From assembly GCF_047324305.1 (NCBI RefSeq), contig NZ_CP178740.1, positions 3,906,001-3,970,000 of the forward strand: a DNA stretch of 64,000 nucleotides. The letters are read 5' to 3'. A model generated the notes under the pieces. It was not told where the DNA came from. It saw only the letters and a program-made list of their open reading frames with translations, and did not search any database. This document shows positions 16,681 to 25,704 of the stretch, piece after piece. Origin of the DNA: Acerihabitans sp047324305 (lineage in GTDB: Bacteria > Pseudomonadota > Gammaproteobacteria > Enterobacterales > Enterobacteriaceae). Within the stretch, counting starts at the first letter, position 1. Every line of letters begins with the position of its first letter. The position numbers and the translations under genes were made by a program.

Positions 16681-17668
16681 CGCCGGCCAGTTGGATCAGA
16701 CTGTCGGGCAATTGCTGGCGGGCGATCGGGTGGCCCTGGCGCAGGGGATGACGCTTATCGAAAGCGTCCACCCCGCGCATCAGGCGCTGGCCACGCAACT
16801 GCTCGACCGCATCATGCCCCATACCGGCCGGGCGAAACGGCTGGGTATTACCGGCGTGCCGGGCGCCGGCAAAAGCACGTTTCTCGAGGCCCTGGGCGGT
16901 TACGTGCTGACGCTGGGCCTGAAAGTGGCGGTTATCGCCATCGACCCCAGCAGCCCGCTCAGCGGCGGCAGCATCCTCGGCGATAAAACCCGCATGTCGC
17001 TGCTTTCCCGCGCGCAGCGGGCGTTTATCCGCCCGGTGCCCACCGGCGGCTACCTGGGCGGGACCAGCCGCCGTACCCGCGAACTGATGCTGCTGTGCGA
17101 GGCGGCGGGCTATGACCTGGTGATCGTGGAAACCGTGGGGGTCGGGCAAAGCGAAGTGGATATCGCCCAACTGGTGGACTGTTTTCTCTCGCTGCAGCTG
17201 GCCGGCGCCGGCGATGAACTGCAGGGCATCAAAAAAGGCATTATGGAAATGGCCGATATTATCGTCATCAACAAAGATGACGGCGATAACCGCGCCCGGG
17301 TGGCGCTCACGGCGCACATGTACCGGGCCTCGCTCGCCATCATGCGGCGCAAATATCCGGCCTGGACGCCGCCGGTGCTGACCTGCAGCGCCCTGGAAGC
17401 GCGGGGCATCGCCGAGCTCTGGCGCGCCGTCGGCGATTTTTATGATCGGATGGCGGTGGATAACGGACTGATGGCGCTGCGCAAACGCCAGCAGCTGGAT
17501 GCCATGCGCAGGCAGATCGAGGAAAACACCCTGGCGGCCCTGTTCGCCCGCGGCGATATCCAGGACCGGTACCGGCAGGCGCTGGAGCAGGTGGAAAACC
17601 ACCGTATATCGCCGCGCGCCGGCGTGGACAACGTCACCCACTTTATTGTCGAAAAATTAAACCATTAA
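16673..17668 (+). CDS. argK: Methylmalonyl-CoA mutase-associated GTPase (MeaB/ArgK family)
   Basis: A 331-residue G3E-family GTPase that protects and reloads the B12 cofactor of ScpA. It shows the P-loop GVPGAGKSTFLEALG (about residue 55), the metal/switch block AIDPSSPLSGGSILGDKTRM, the E-T-V-G-V-GQSE switch II region and the NKDDGD base-recognition motif. The length equals that of E. coli ArgK (YgfD). The ATG at 16673 lies inside the last codons of scpA. The C-terminal segment DRYRQALEQVENHRISPRAG is the dimerisation arm seen in MeaB-type proteins. The old name ArgK, implying a lysine/arginine/ornithine transport kinase, does not reflect this role. Confidence 0.94.
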   Translation: MLSAGQLDQTVGQLLAGDRVALAQGMTLIESVHPAHQALATQLLDRIMPHTGRAKRLGITGVPGAGKSTFLEALGGYVLTLGLKVAVIAIDPSSPLSGGSILGDKTRMSLLSRAQRAFIRPVPTGGYLGGTSRRTRELMLLCEAAGYDLVIVETVGVGQSEVDIAQLVDCFLSLQLAGAGDELQGIKKGIMEMADIIVINKDDGDNRARVALTAHMYRASLAIMRRKYPAWTPPVLTCSALEARGIAELWRAVGDFYDRMAVDNGLMALRKRQQLDAMRRQIEENTLAALFARGDIQDRYRQALEQVENHRISPRAGVDNVTHFIVEKLNH

Positions 17669-17680
17669 GGGAAATGAATT

Positions 17681-18466
17681 ATGGCGTACGAATTTGTCAA
17701 AGTGCTGATCGAAAACCGGGTGGGTATTATTGAGTTTAACTATGCCAAAAAGCTTAATGCGCTGAGCGCGGTGTTTATCCGCGATATCCTGCAGGCGCTG
17801 GAAGATCTGAATAATATCGATATCCGCTGCGTTATCCTGCGCGCGCCGAAAGGCTCCAAGGTTTTCTCCGCCGGCCATGATATCTATGAGTTGCCGAAAA
17901 CCCGGCGCGACCCGCTGGCCTACGACGACCCGCTGCGCCAGATCACCCGCGCCATCCAGAAATTTCCCAAGCCGATTATCTCCATGGTGGAAGGCAGCGT
18001 CTGGGGCGGGGCGTTTGAACTGATCATGAGTTCCGATATCATTATTTCCAGCAACCTGTCCACCTTCTCCATGACCCCGGTCAACCTGGGGGTGCCCTAC
18101 AACCTGGTGGGCATCCATAACTTGATTCGCGACGCCGGTTTTCATATCGTCAAGGAGCTTATCTTTACCGCCGCGCCGATCTCCGCCGAACGGGCGCTGA
18201 ACGTCGGCATTCTTAACCATATCGTCGATCCATCCGAGCTGGAGTCCTTCACGATGCGCATGGCCTGCGTGATTGCTGAAAAGGCGCCGCTGGCGGTGGC
18301 GGTGATCAAGGAAGAACTCCGGGTGCTCGGCGAAGCCCATACCCTCAATTCCGATGAGTTCGAACGTATCCAGGGCCTGCGCAGGGTGGTGTACGACAGC
18401 CAGGATTACCAGGAAGGGATGGCGGCCTTTATGGAAAAACGCAAGGCGAATTTTATCGGCCACTAA
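17681..18466 (+). CDS. scpB: Methylmalonyl-CoA decarboxylase
   Basis: A 261-residue crotonase-fold enzyme, the same length as E. coli ScpB (YgfG), which decarboxylates methylmalonyl-CoA to propionyl-CoA. The fold shows RAPKGSKVFSAGHDIYELPK (oxyanion-hole strand) and the block SMVEGSVWGGAFELIMSSDIIIS, followed by TFSMTPVNLGVPYN, all close to the E. coli sequence. It starts 12 bp after argK within the same operon, with a Shine-Dalgarno GGGAA. Its product feeds ScpC, which recycles the CoA onto succinate. Confidence 0.94.
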   Translation: MAYEFVKVLIENRVGIIEFNYAKKLNALSAVFIRDILQALEDLNNIDIRCVILRAPKGSKVFSAGHDIYELPKTRRDPLAYDDPLRQITRAIQKFPKPIISMVEGSVWGGAFELIMSSDIIISSNLSTFSMTPVNLGVPYNLVGIHNLIRDAGFHIVKELIFTAAPISAERALNVGILNHIVDPSELESFTMRMACVIAEKAPLAVAVIKEELRVLGEAHTLNSDEFERIQGLRRVVYDSQDYQEGMAAFMEKRKANFIGH

Positions 18467-18500
18467 GCCGCGCGGTGAACCGGCGCAAGGAGTGATCAGG

Positions 18501-19979
18501 ATGAACCAGGATTTTACGGTAATGACGGCGGATGAAGCCGCGCAATTAATCTCCCATGGCGATATGGTGGCCTTTAGCGGCTTTACCCCGGCCGGCGCCC
18601 CCAAAGCCCTGCCCGCGGCCATGGCCCGGCGGGCGATAGCGCTGCACCTGCGGGAACAGCCTTATCGCATCAAACTGCTCACCGGGGCGTCCATCGGCGC
18701 GCTGGCGGACAACCAGCTCGCGGAAGCCGACGCCGTGGAGTGGCGCGCGCCGTACCAGACCGCGCCTGCGCTGCGCGATAAGATAAACCAGGGCGCGGTG
18801 AATTTTGTCGACCTGCATCTTAGCGAAGTGGCGCAAATGGTCAATTACGGCTTTTTCGGCCCGATTGATATCGCGGTTATCGAAGCCTCGGCGGTGACCA
18901 GGGAAGGTCGGGTGTACCTGACCAGCGGCATCGGTAACGCGCCGGTCTACCTGCAGCAGGCGCGGCGGGTCATTATTGAGCTTAACGACTATCATTCCCC
19001 GCGCATCCGCGAGATGAGCGATATCGTTTCCCTCGGCGCGCCGCCGTTGCGCATCATGGTGCCGATTTTCCATACCCTGGATCGGGTTGGGGAAAATTAT
19101 GTGCAAATCGACCCGCAAAAAATCATCGCCGTGGTGCCCACCCACCTGGCGGACCAGATTACCGAGTTCGGCAACGAGAATCCTCTGTGCCTGCAAATCG
19201 CCCGCAACGTCGAGCAGTTTCTGCTGAAGGAACTGCACGCCAAACGCATTCCCGACGGGTTCCTGCCGTTGCAGAGCGGCGTCGGCAATATCAACAACGC
19301 GGTGCTGAAGGTGTTGGGCCGGAATCCGGATATTCCGCCGTTTATGATGTATTCAGAGGTGCTGCAGACCTCGGTCATCGAACTGCTCGAGCAGGAGCGG
19401 ATTATCGGCGCCAGCGCCTCGAGCCTCACCGTGCCGCCCTCGGTGCTGGAGCGGATTTATCAGAATATGGACTTTTTCAGCGAGCGCATCGTGCTGCGGC
19501 CGCAGGAAATTTCCAATAATCCGGAAATCATCCGCCGTCTGGGGGTCATTGCCCTGAATGTCGGCCTGGAGTTCGACATCTACGGCCATGCCAATTCCAC
19601 CCATGTGGCCGGCGTCAATTTAATGAACGGCATCGGCGGCAGCGGCGATTTCGAGCGCAATGCCTATCTATCCATCTTTATGGCGCCGTCCATTGCCAAG
19701 GGCGGCAAGATCTCCACCATCGTGCCGATGTGCTCCCATGTGGATCACAGCGAACACAGCGTGAAAGTGATTATCACCGAACACGGCGTGGCCGACCTGC
19801 GCGGGCTGTCGCCCATCCAGCGCGCCGAGGCCATTATCGGCAACTGCGCCCATCCGATGTACCGGGACTATCTGTATACCTACCTGGCGCGGGGTAAAAG
19901 CGGCCATATCCATCACGATCTGGCCCATGCCTTCGATTTGTACCAGAACCTGGAACAGTACGGCAGCATGCTAGTGTGA
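18501..19979 (+). CDS. scpC: Propionyl-CoA:succinate CoA transferase
   Basis: A 492-residue acetyl-CoA hydrolase/transferase-family enzyme, the same length as E. coli ScpC (YgfH). It moves CoA from propionyl-CoA to succinate, releasing propionate and closing the ScpA-ScpB-ScpC cycle. The family motif with the catalytic Glu lies in PPFMMYSEVLQTSVIELL, the G-rich loop in GVNLMNGIGGSGDFERNA, and the C-terminus has VITEHGVADLRGLSPIQRA. The ATG is preceded by AAGGAGTG at good spacing. The gene ends 9 bp inside the convergent LysR gene, so the two mRNAs overlap at their 3' ends. Confidence 0.94.
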   Translation: MNQDFTVMTADEAAQLISHGDMVAFSGFTPAGAPKALPAAMARRAIALHLREQPYRIKLLTGASIGALADNQLAEADAVEWRAPYQTAPALRDKINQGAVNFVDLHLSEVAQMVNYGFFGPIDIAVIEASAVTREGRVYLTSGIGNAPVYLQQARRVIIELNDYHSPRIREMSDIVSLGAPPLRIMVPIFHTLDRVGENYVQIDPQKIIAVVPTHLADQITEFGNENPLCLQIARNVEQFLLKELHAKRIPDGFLPLQSGVGNINNAVLKVLGRNPDIPPFMMYSEVLQTSVIELLEQERIIGASASSLTVPPSVLERIYQNMDFFSERIVLRPQEISNNPEIIRRLGVIALNVGLEFDIYGHANSTHVAGVNLMNGIGGSGDFERNAYLSIFMAPSIAKGGKISTIVPMCSHVDHSEHSVKVIITEHGVADLRGLSPIQRAEAIIGNCAHPMYRDYLYTYLARGKSGHIHHDLAHAFDLYQNLEQYGSMLV

Positions 19980-20891
19980 GGACGGCGGCTCATCGGCGGT
20001 GGTGCCGTTGCGGTCATGCTCAATGGCATCCACCAGCCGGCCGAGGGTTTTACAGTTGCGCAGCGAATAGAGATATTCCGGCATGTACATCGGCTTATTG
20101 GGCGCGTCAAAGTATTTCAGGCTGGCGGGATTGACAAACCGGTAGGCGAAATGGGGCACCACTGTCAGGAATTGCCCGCGGCTGACGGCGCTGATCTTGG
20201 CCAGGAAGCTGTAGGGACGATAGATAATGGTGGGGGTAATGCCGGCATAACGGAAATGCGAGTCGATAAGCGACTCGAAATTGGCCCGGTGCTGGAACCG
20301 CATCTGCAGCCAGGGCAGGGTATGCAGCAGCACGCTGGCCTGCACATTGTCATGGATGCGCGATACCAGGAATCCCAGCCGCAGCGGTTCAAGCGGCGTT
20401 ATCAGCATGCTGGACATTTCGGCGATGCGCGTCGAGGCCTGCTGCGGCGAGATAATCATGTCCACGTCATGGTCCAGCAGGCCGGAAACCAGATCGTTTT
20501 CATTAAAATCGAAGGGTTTGGTGGTGAAGCCGTCAAACTTGTCGCCCAGGCTGATAAGCTGATCGAAGATCATCGTCGGGTAAGCGGTGTCGATGCCGAT
20601 AACGCAGTGTTTCTGATGGTGGCTGGCGGCCAACATGATATCCGCGTCGATGCTTGCCAGACGCTGGTAGATGGGATAAAGCATCTGGTACAGCTCCTGC
20701 CCGGCCTTGTTCAGGCTGATGCTGTTATCGGTGCGCGAGAACAGCTCATAACCGACCATCTCCTCCAGCGCGGCGATGCTTTTACCGAAGGGCGAGGCGG
20801 TCATATGCAGTTTTTCGGCGGCTTTGGCGATATTGTTGGTCTGGGCCAACACGATAAAATTCACCAGCTTCTTGGAAACAAAAATACTCAT
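19971..20891 (-). CDS. LysR-type regulator convergent with the scp operon
   Basis: A 306-residue LysR-family regulator. The winged helix-turn-helix occupies about residues 5-65 (LVNFIVLAQTNNIAKAAEKLHMTASPFGKSIAALEEMVGYELFSR), with a Phe-Gly where many relatives have Ala-Leu, and an effector-binding domain follows. In E. coli the LysR gene ygfI occupies the same place after scpC, which makes this the natural candidate for controlling the mutase pathway, though I cannot show orthology. The 3' end overlaps scpC by 9 bp. Its promoter lies in the 208 bp before the efflux-pump gene, which is on the same strand upstream. Confidence 0.86.
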   Translation of the reverse strand: MSIFVSKKLVNFIVLAQTNNIAKAAEKLHMTASPFGKSIAALEEMVGYELFSRTDNSISLNKAGQELYQMLYPIYQRLASIDADIMLAASHHQKHCVIGIDTAYPTMIFDQLISLGDKFDGFTTKPFDFNENDLVSGLLDHDVDMIISPQQASTRIAEMSSMLITPLEPLRLGFLVSRIHDNVQASVLLHTLPWLQMRFQHRANFESLIDSHFRYAGITPTIIYRPYSFLAKISAVSRGQFLTVVPHFAYRFVNPASLKYFDAPNKPMYMPEYLYSLRNCKTLGRLVDAIEHDRNGTTADEPPSSH

Positions 20892-21099
20892 AAGTGCTTT
20901 TCACGCCCTGCCGCCGATACGTCTGTCCCGCCGCCGCGCCGTCATGGCCGGAAAAAGCCCACGACAAAACGGCCGCCACGCCATGCCTGGTTTAGAAGTA
21001 ACAAAATCCCGGCGTGCGAAACGAGAAAGCCATCACACATTGCCGTCCTTGACGATTTTTTGCTATCGGCCATGCCCGCGCCGCCGGCGAACCGAACGG

Positions 21100-22284
21100 T
21101 CAGGCCCGGCGCAGCTCCGCGGCGTAGCGGCGGAAGATAAACAGGCACCATGCCAGGGACACGATAGCCAGCAGGGCGCCGAGATAGCCGATATACGCCA
21201 GATCCGCGCGCAGGATAAACTGGTTGCCCAACAGCGCGCCGGCGCCGATGCCCAGATTGAAGATGCCCGAGAACAACGACATGGCCACATCGGTGGCGTC
21301 CGGGGCCAGCGCCAGTACCTTCACCTGCATGCTCAGGCCGATGGCCATAAACGCCATGCCCCAAATCACGCTCAGGCCGGCAAAACTGATTTTATACCCG
21401 GCGGCGGGCTGCAGAACCAGCAGGCAGACGACCACCAGCACGATAGACGTGACCAGCAGGGCGGTGGGATATTTATTGCTGCATACGCCGAACACCACGC
21501 TGCCGATAATGCCCGAACCGCCGAAAATCAACAGCAGTAAGGTGGTGTAATCATCTCCCAGCGCCGCCGCATGGCGGATAAACGGCTCGATATAGCTGTA
21601 GACGGTGTAATGCGAGGTGACGATCAGCACCGCCAGCAGGTAAAGCGACATCAGCGCCGGGCGTTTTAGCAGCATGGGCACGCTTTTCAGCGAACCGGAG
21701 TGCTCGCTGGGCAGCTTGGGCAGCAGTTTGATAATAAAGACCAGGGTCGCCAGGGCGAAAATGCCAATCACCAGGAAGGTGATGCGCCAGCCCAGCAACT
21801 GGCCGACAATGCGGCCCAGCGGCAGTCCCAGCACCATGGCAAGGGCGGTGCCGGTGGACAGCATGCTCAGCGCCTGGGTTTTTTTACCCATCGGCGCGAC
21901 GCGGATCGCAAGCGATGCCGTAATAGACCAGAATACCGCATGCGCCAGGGCGATGCCGATTCTGGATAGCACCAGTACCGTGAAGTTCCAGGCCACGAAC
22001 GAGAGGATATGGCTGGCGATAAACAGGGCAAAGATCATCACCAGCAGGCCGCGCCGTTCAATATGGCTGGTCAGCAGCATAAAGGGCAGCGACATCAGCG
22101 CCACCACCCAGGCGTAGATGGTCAGCATCAGCCCGACCTGGGCGGTCTCCATCTGAAAACTCTGGGCGATATCGGTCAGCAGGCCGACCGGCACGAACTC
22201 GGACGTGTTGAAAATAAAGGCGGCAAACGCGAGGGTAATGACTCTTAGCCAGGCGGTCGAACGGGAAACATCTGGAGTATTCAT
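21100..22284 (-). CDS. sotB: Sugar/drug efflux MFS transporter, SotB type
   Basis: An inner-membrane proton antiporter of the DHA1 family (394 aa from the ATG at 22284). Sequence blocks agree closely with E. coli SotB (YdeA): FIFNTSEFVPVGLLTDIAQSF, AQVGLMLTIYAWVVALMSLPFMLLTS, FWSITASLAIRVAPMGKK, TGTALAMVLGLPLGRIVGQ and KVLALAPDATDVAMSLFSGIFNLGIGAGALLGNQ. SotB exports arabinose and IPTG and lowers induction of sugar operons. An upstream in-frame TTG (22329) would add 15 residues; neither start has a strong Shine-Dalgarno, and the ATG fits the family length better. It is divergent from the ABC transporter operon. Confidence 0.87.
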   Translation of the reverse strand: MNTPDVSRSTAWLRVITLAFAAFIFNTSEFVPVGLLTDIAQSFQMETAQVGLMLTIYAWVVALMSLPFMLLTSHIERRGLLVMIFALFIASHILSFVAWNFTVLVLSRIGIALAHAVFWSITASLAIRVAPMGKKTQALSMLSTGTALAMVLGLPLGRIVGQLLGWRITFLVIGIFALATLVFIIKLLPKLPSEHSGSLKSVPMLLKRPALMSLYLLAVLIVTSHYTVYSYIEPFIRHAAALGDDYTTLLLLIFGGSGIIGSVVFGVCSNKYPTALLVTSIVLVVVCLLVLQPAAGYKISFAGLSVIWGMAFMAIGLSMQVKVLALAPDATDVAMSLFSGIFNLGIGAGALLGNQFILRADLAYIGYLGALLAIVSLAWCLFIFRRYAAELRRA

Positions 22285-22543
22285 TGAAATCAGCAGGCTA
22301 TTTTTTACGATCGATTGGTTAACGTTCAATCAAGGTTAGACGAGGTCCGGCGGTTCTATCTGCAAGACGACGTGCTGGCGCGGTAATGATAATAAAATGA
22401 ACGGCTGCCAAATGCCTAACGTTAGTTGCCGCCAGGCCGAAAAAGTCTTTTTTACGCTTTCAATTCATTAACCATTCAATTACAGAAAGTTAATCTATCC
22501 TCTTCGGCCGCGCCGCGCGCCATTTGTCCTGACGGGAGTGGAT

Positions 22544-23401
22544 ATGATCTTGCGAAAATACATCATGACCTTTTGCGCCGCCGCGCTCTGCGTCGCCGGC
22601 ACGCTGATCCCGCCGGCCATCGGCGCGGATTTGCTGGCGCGCGTTAAAGCGGAAAAAGTCCTGACCGTGGCCACCGAGGCCCGCTACGCGCCTTTCGAAA
22701 TGGTGCGCGACGGCAACATTATCGGCTTTGACGTGGATCTGATGCATCATATCCTGCAAAAACATTTGCCGGGCGTGCGCGTCAGACAGCTGGATTTGCC
22801 TTTTCAGGGCATCCTGCCCGGGCTGGATGCCAAAAAATTCGATTTCATGATCACGGCAATGATGGTGGACCGGCCGCGGATGGCGCGTTTCGCGTTTACC
22901 GTGCCGGTGGGCGAATCCACGGTGGCGCTGCTAAAGCGCGAAAACGACGCCGCGCTGACGACGCTTGCGGATCTGAACGGTAAGGTGGTGGGCACCGTGG
23001 CCGGCTCGAGCCACCTGCGGGTGCTGCAGGCGGTCGACCAGCGGCTGCGGGAACAGGGCATGACGGGCGTTAAAGAGATCAGGCAATACATCGCCTTTGA
23101 CGAGGCCTATGCCGACCTGGCCAATCAACGTCTCGACGGCGTGGCGCAATCCCTTGCCAATCTCGGGCCGCTTATCAAGAGCCGCCCCGGCGTGTTCGCC
23201 GTCATGCGGCCGATGCTGGGGCCCACCACCTATTTCGCCTGGGCGGGACGCAAGGATGCCGACAGCGCCAGCCTGGTGAAACTGTTTAGCGACGGCATCG
23301 CCGAGGCCAACCGCGACGGTACCCTCAAGCACCTGCAGCTGAAATGGTTCGGCGTGGAAACGCCGCTGCCGCACGATAAAATGCCGGTACCCGATGTGTG
23401 A
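22544..23401 (+). CDS. Polar amino-acid ABC transporter, substrate-binding protein
   Basis: A 285-residue periplasmic binding protein of solute-binding family 3. The signal peptide spans about residues 1-28 (MTFCAAALCVAGTLIPPAIGA) and the mature start has LTVATEARYAPFEMVRDGNIIGFDVDLM. The cleft block KKFDFMITAMMVDRPRMARFAFTVPVGESTVALL and WAGRKDADSASLVKLFSDGI complete the two-lobed fold. It heads a compact four-gene import operon with overlapping reading frames. The chosen ATG follows GGGAG; a GTG two codons earlier is possible. The ligand is likely a polar amino acid or an opine/amino-acid derivative and cannot be read directly. Confidence 0.9.
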   Translation: MILRKYIMTFCAAALCVAGTLIPPAIGADLLARVKAEKVLTVATEARYAPFEMVRDGNIIGFDVDLMHHILQKHLPGVRVRQLDLPFQGILPGLDAKKFDFMITAMMVDRPRMARFAFTVPVGESTVALLKRENDAALTTLADLNGKVVGTVAGSSHLRVLQAVDQRLREQGMTGVKEIRQYIAFDEAYADLANQRLDGVAQSLANLGPLIKSRPGVFAVMRPMLGPTTYFAWAGRKDADSASLVKLFSDGIAEANRDGTLKHLQLKWFGVETPLPHDKMPVPDV

Positions 23402-24083
23402 CAAGGCGCGCGGCATGGACGACTTAACCGAGTTTTGCCACCTGCTCGCCTCCTGGCTGCCGATGCTTGCCGGCGGGGCGGCAACCACTGCCTCCCTCAG
23501 CGCTGCCGCCATGCTATGCGGCTTTTTCGCCGGCACCGGCATTTATTGTTTGCAAAGCGCGCGTCGGCCTGCTTGCCGCGGCCTGGCCCGCGCTTATGTC
23601 AGCGTGTTTCGCAGTACGCCGGTGCTGGTCCTGGTGCTGCTGTGCTATTACCTGCCCGGCGAACTGGGCGTTGAGGCCGGCGCCTGGGCCGCCGCCGCCG
23701 TGGCGCTCACCCTTAACAGCGCGGCCTATCAAGCGCAAATCCTGCGCGGCGGTTTTGCGGGCGTTCCCGCCGGGCAACAGGACGCCGCCCTGGCCTGCGG
23801 CCTGGGACCCTGGCAGGCGTTCTGGCATATTCGCCTGCCGCAGGCGCTGCGGCCGACGCTGCCGGCGTTTATTTCGGAGATGATTGATGTGATCAAAGCG
23901 TCGGCGGTGGTCTCGGTCATCGCCATCACCGATGTTATGCGGGTCGGGCAGCAACTGGCGTCCGCAAGCTACCGGATGCTGCCGGCCTATCTCGCCGTCG
24001 CCCTGGTCTACCTGGTGATGACCAGCCTGCTGGCCCTGGCGGGCCGCCATCTGGAACAGCGCTGGCGCAAGGAGCCTTCGTGA
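23394..24083 (+). CDS. Amino-acid ABC transporter permease (first)
   Basis: A 229-residue inner-membrane permease of the HisM/HisQ class with about five membrane segments. The conserved cytoplasmic loop that docks the ATPase is present: QDAALACGLGPWQAFWHIRLPQALRPTLPAF. YVSVFRSTPVLVLVLLCYYLPG is the usual FRGTPLLVQL region. Its ATG overlaps the binding-protein stop by 8 bp; an ATG seven codons later (23415) is an alternative. It works with the second permease encoded immediately downstream, and the two form a heterodimeric channel. Confidence 0.9.
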   Translation: MCDKARGMDDLTEFCHLLASWLPMLAGGAATTASLSAAAMLCGFFAGTGIYCLQSARRPACRGLARAYVSVFRSTPVLVLVLLCYYLPGELGVEAGAWAAAAVALTLNSAAYQAQILRGGFAGVPAGQQDAALACGLGPWQAFWHIRLPQALRPTLPAFISEMIDVIKASAVVSVIAITDVMRVGQQLASASYRMLPAYLAVALVYLVMTSLLALAGRHLEQRWRKEPS

Positions 24084-24748
24084 GCGATATCCTGCTGTAC
24101 CTGCCTGATTTTGCGCAGGCCATGGCCATGACCCTGGCCCTCAGCCTGAGCGCGGCGACGGCCGGCGCCCTGGGCGGTTTTACGCTGCAGGCGCTGTGCA
24201 GCCGCTGCCGGCTGCTGTACCCGCCGTGGCGCGTTTATGTGTGGCTGATACGCGGCACGCCCTTTTTGGCCCAGCTATCGGTGATCTATTTTGGCCTGCC
24301 GGCGCTGGGGGTGATGCTCGGCGCGCTGCCCGCCGCCATTCTTTCGCTGACGCTCTACAGCGCCGCCTATTTCGGCGAAATTTTCCGTGGCGCCTGGTTA
24401 AGCATCGGCCGCGGGCAACTGGACGCCGCCCGGGCCCACGCCATCTCCCCATGGCAAAGTTTCTGGCATATCGAGACCCCGCAGGCGCTGCGTTTCAGCC
24501 TGCCGCTGCTGTGCAACCAGGTGATTTTAACCGTGAAGGAAAGCGCGGTGGCATCGATTATCACCCTGCCCGAGCTGACCATGGCCGCCGGACGCATTGC
24601 CGCCAGCACCTATAGCTATTTTTTGCCCTATGCCCTGCTTATCGCCGGTTACTGGCTGCTGGCGCAGGGGATAAGCCTGGCCGTCGGCTGGCTTGGCCGC
24701 CACTTATTTTCCGGAGGATACCCCTATGACCGGGCAACCCATTCTTGA
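24080..24748 (+). CDS. Amino-acid ABC transporter permease (second)
   Basis: A 222-residue permease partner. It starts with GTG in a GTGA overlap with the preceding gene. VWLIRGTPFLAQLSVIYFGLPALG matches the family region before the EAA loop, which here reads LDAARAHAISPWQSFWHIETPQALRFSLP. About five membrane helices are predicted. The ATPase start codon lies 23 bp inside its 3' end, so the operon is translationally coupled from end to end. Confidence 0.9.
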   Translation: MSDILLYLPDFAQAMAMTLALSLSAATAGALGGFTLQALCSRCRLLYPPWRVYVWLIRGTPFLAQLSVIYFGLPALGVMLGALPAAILSLTLYSAAYFGEIFRGAWLSIGRGQLDAARAHAISPWQSFWHIETPQALRFSLPLLCNQVILTVKESAVASIITLPELTMAAGRIAASTYSYFLPYALLIAGYWLLAQGISLAVGWLGRHLFSGGYPYDRATHS

Positions 24749-25553
24749 ACTGCGCGGCGTCGGCAAGTCTTTCGGCGCCCGGAGGATACTGAACGATATC
24801 ACGCTGCAGGTGCACGCCGGTGAGGTGATAACCCTGATCGGGCCGTCGGGATCGGGCAAGACCACCGCGCTGCGCTGCATGAACTTCCTGGAGGCCTATG
24901 ACCGGGGGGAAATTTTGATCAAAGGCCGCCTGCTGGGCTATCGCGGCCCGGGCCGGGCGGCAGGGGATCGGGACGGCGCCGCGGGTATCGCGCGGGTGCG
25001 GCGTCCGTTGGCCATGGTGTTCCAGCAATTCAACCTGTGGCCGCATATGACGGCGCTGGAGAATGTCGCCGCGCCGCTGATCCTGGGAAAAAGGCGGCCG
25101 CGCGCCGAGGCGCGCCGCGCCGCCGCCGCCGCGCTGGCGCAGGTAGGCATGGCGGAGCATGCCGGCGCCTGGCCGGCCCGGCTGTCGGGCGGCCAGCAGC
25201 AGCGTGTCGGCATTGCCCGCGCGCTGGCGCTGGAACCCGAGCTGCTGCTGCTGGATGAGCCCACCTCCGCCCTGGACCCGGAACGGGTGGAGGAGGTGCT
25301 GGAGGTTATCGGCGGGCTGGCGCGCCAGGGCATCACCATGATCATGGCGACCCATGAAATGTCCTTTGCCGCCCAGGTATCCACCCGGGTGGTGTTTATG
25401 GCCGAAGGCGCCATCGTGGAAAGCGGCGAGCCGGGGCGGTTGTTCCGCCACCCGGCGACCGGGCGCCTGACATCGTTCCTGGCGCCCTGGCTGCGGCGCC
25501 CGCTGCAATTTGGCGGCCCCGACGACGCAGAACCTAGGGCGCCGCGCGGGTGA
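24726..25553 (+). CDS. Amino-acid ABC transporter ATP-binding protein
   Basis: A 275-residue cytoplasmic ATPase that powers the two permeases. Walker A is GPSGSGKTTALRCM, the Q-loop is MVFQQFNLWPHMTALENV, the signature is LSGGQQQRVGIARAL and Walker B is LLLDEPTSALDPE, with the H-loop in MATHEMSFAAQVSTRV. All catalytic motifs are intact. It has a longer, Gly/Arg-rich segment (about residues 75-90) between the early strands and the Q-loop. The start follows GGAGG at 24714. A short palindrome with a T-only loop (CGCGGT / ACCGCG) sits directly after the stop codon. Confidence 0.92.
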   Translation: MTGQPILELRGVGKSFGARRILNDITLQVHAGEVITLIGPSGSGKTTALRCMNFLEAYDRGEILIKGRLLGYRGPGRAAGDRDGAAGIARVRRPLAMVFQQFNLWPHMTALENVAAPLILGKRRPRAEARRAAAAALAQVGMAEHAGAWPARLSGGQQQRVGIARALALEPELLLLDEPTSALDPERVEEVLEVIGGLARQGITMIMATHEMSFAAQVSTRVVFMAEGAIVESGEPGRLFRHPATGRLTSFLAPWLRRPLQFGGPDDAEPRAPRG

Positions 25554-25704
25554 CGCGGTTTTTTTTACCGCGGCCCGCTTTAGGGCGGATCAAATCACGG
25601 TAACATAGTGGCGCGGCCTGACGGCGACGCCGGATAAAAGGAGGTTTATGCGCCGCAGGAAGGTATATTGTCACGGTATGCGTGAATGATAGCGACGAGG
25701 GCTT

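Noticed and set aside
25554..25572. Intrinsic terminator of the amino-acid ABC operon
   Set aside because: The palindrome CGCGGT/ACCGCG has its T-run in the loop rather than after the stem, so it does not fit factor-independent termination.
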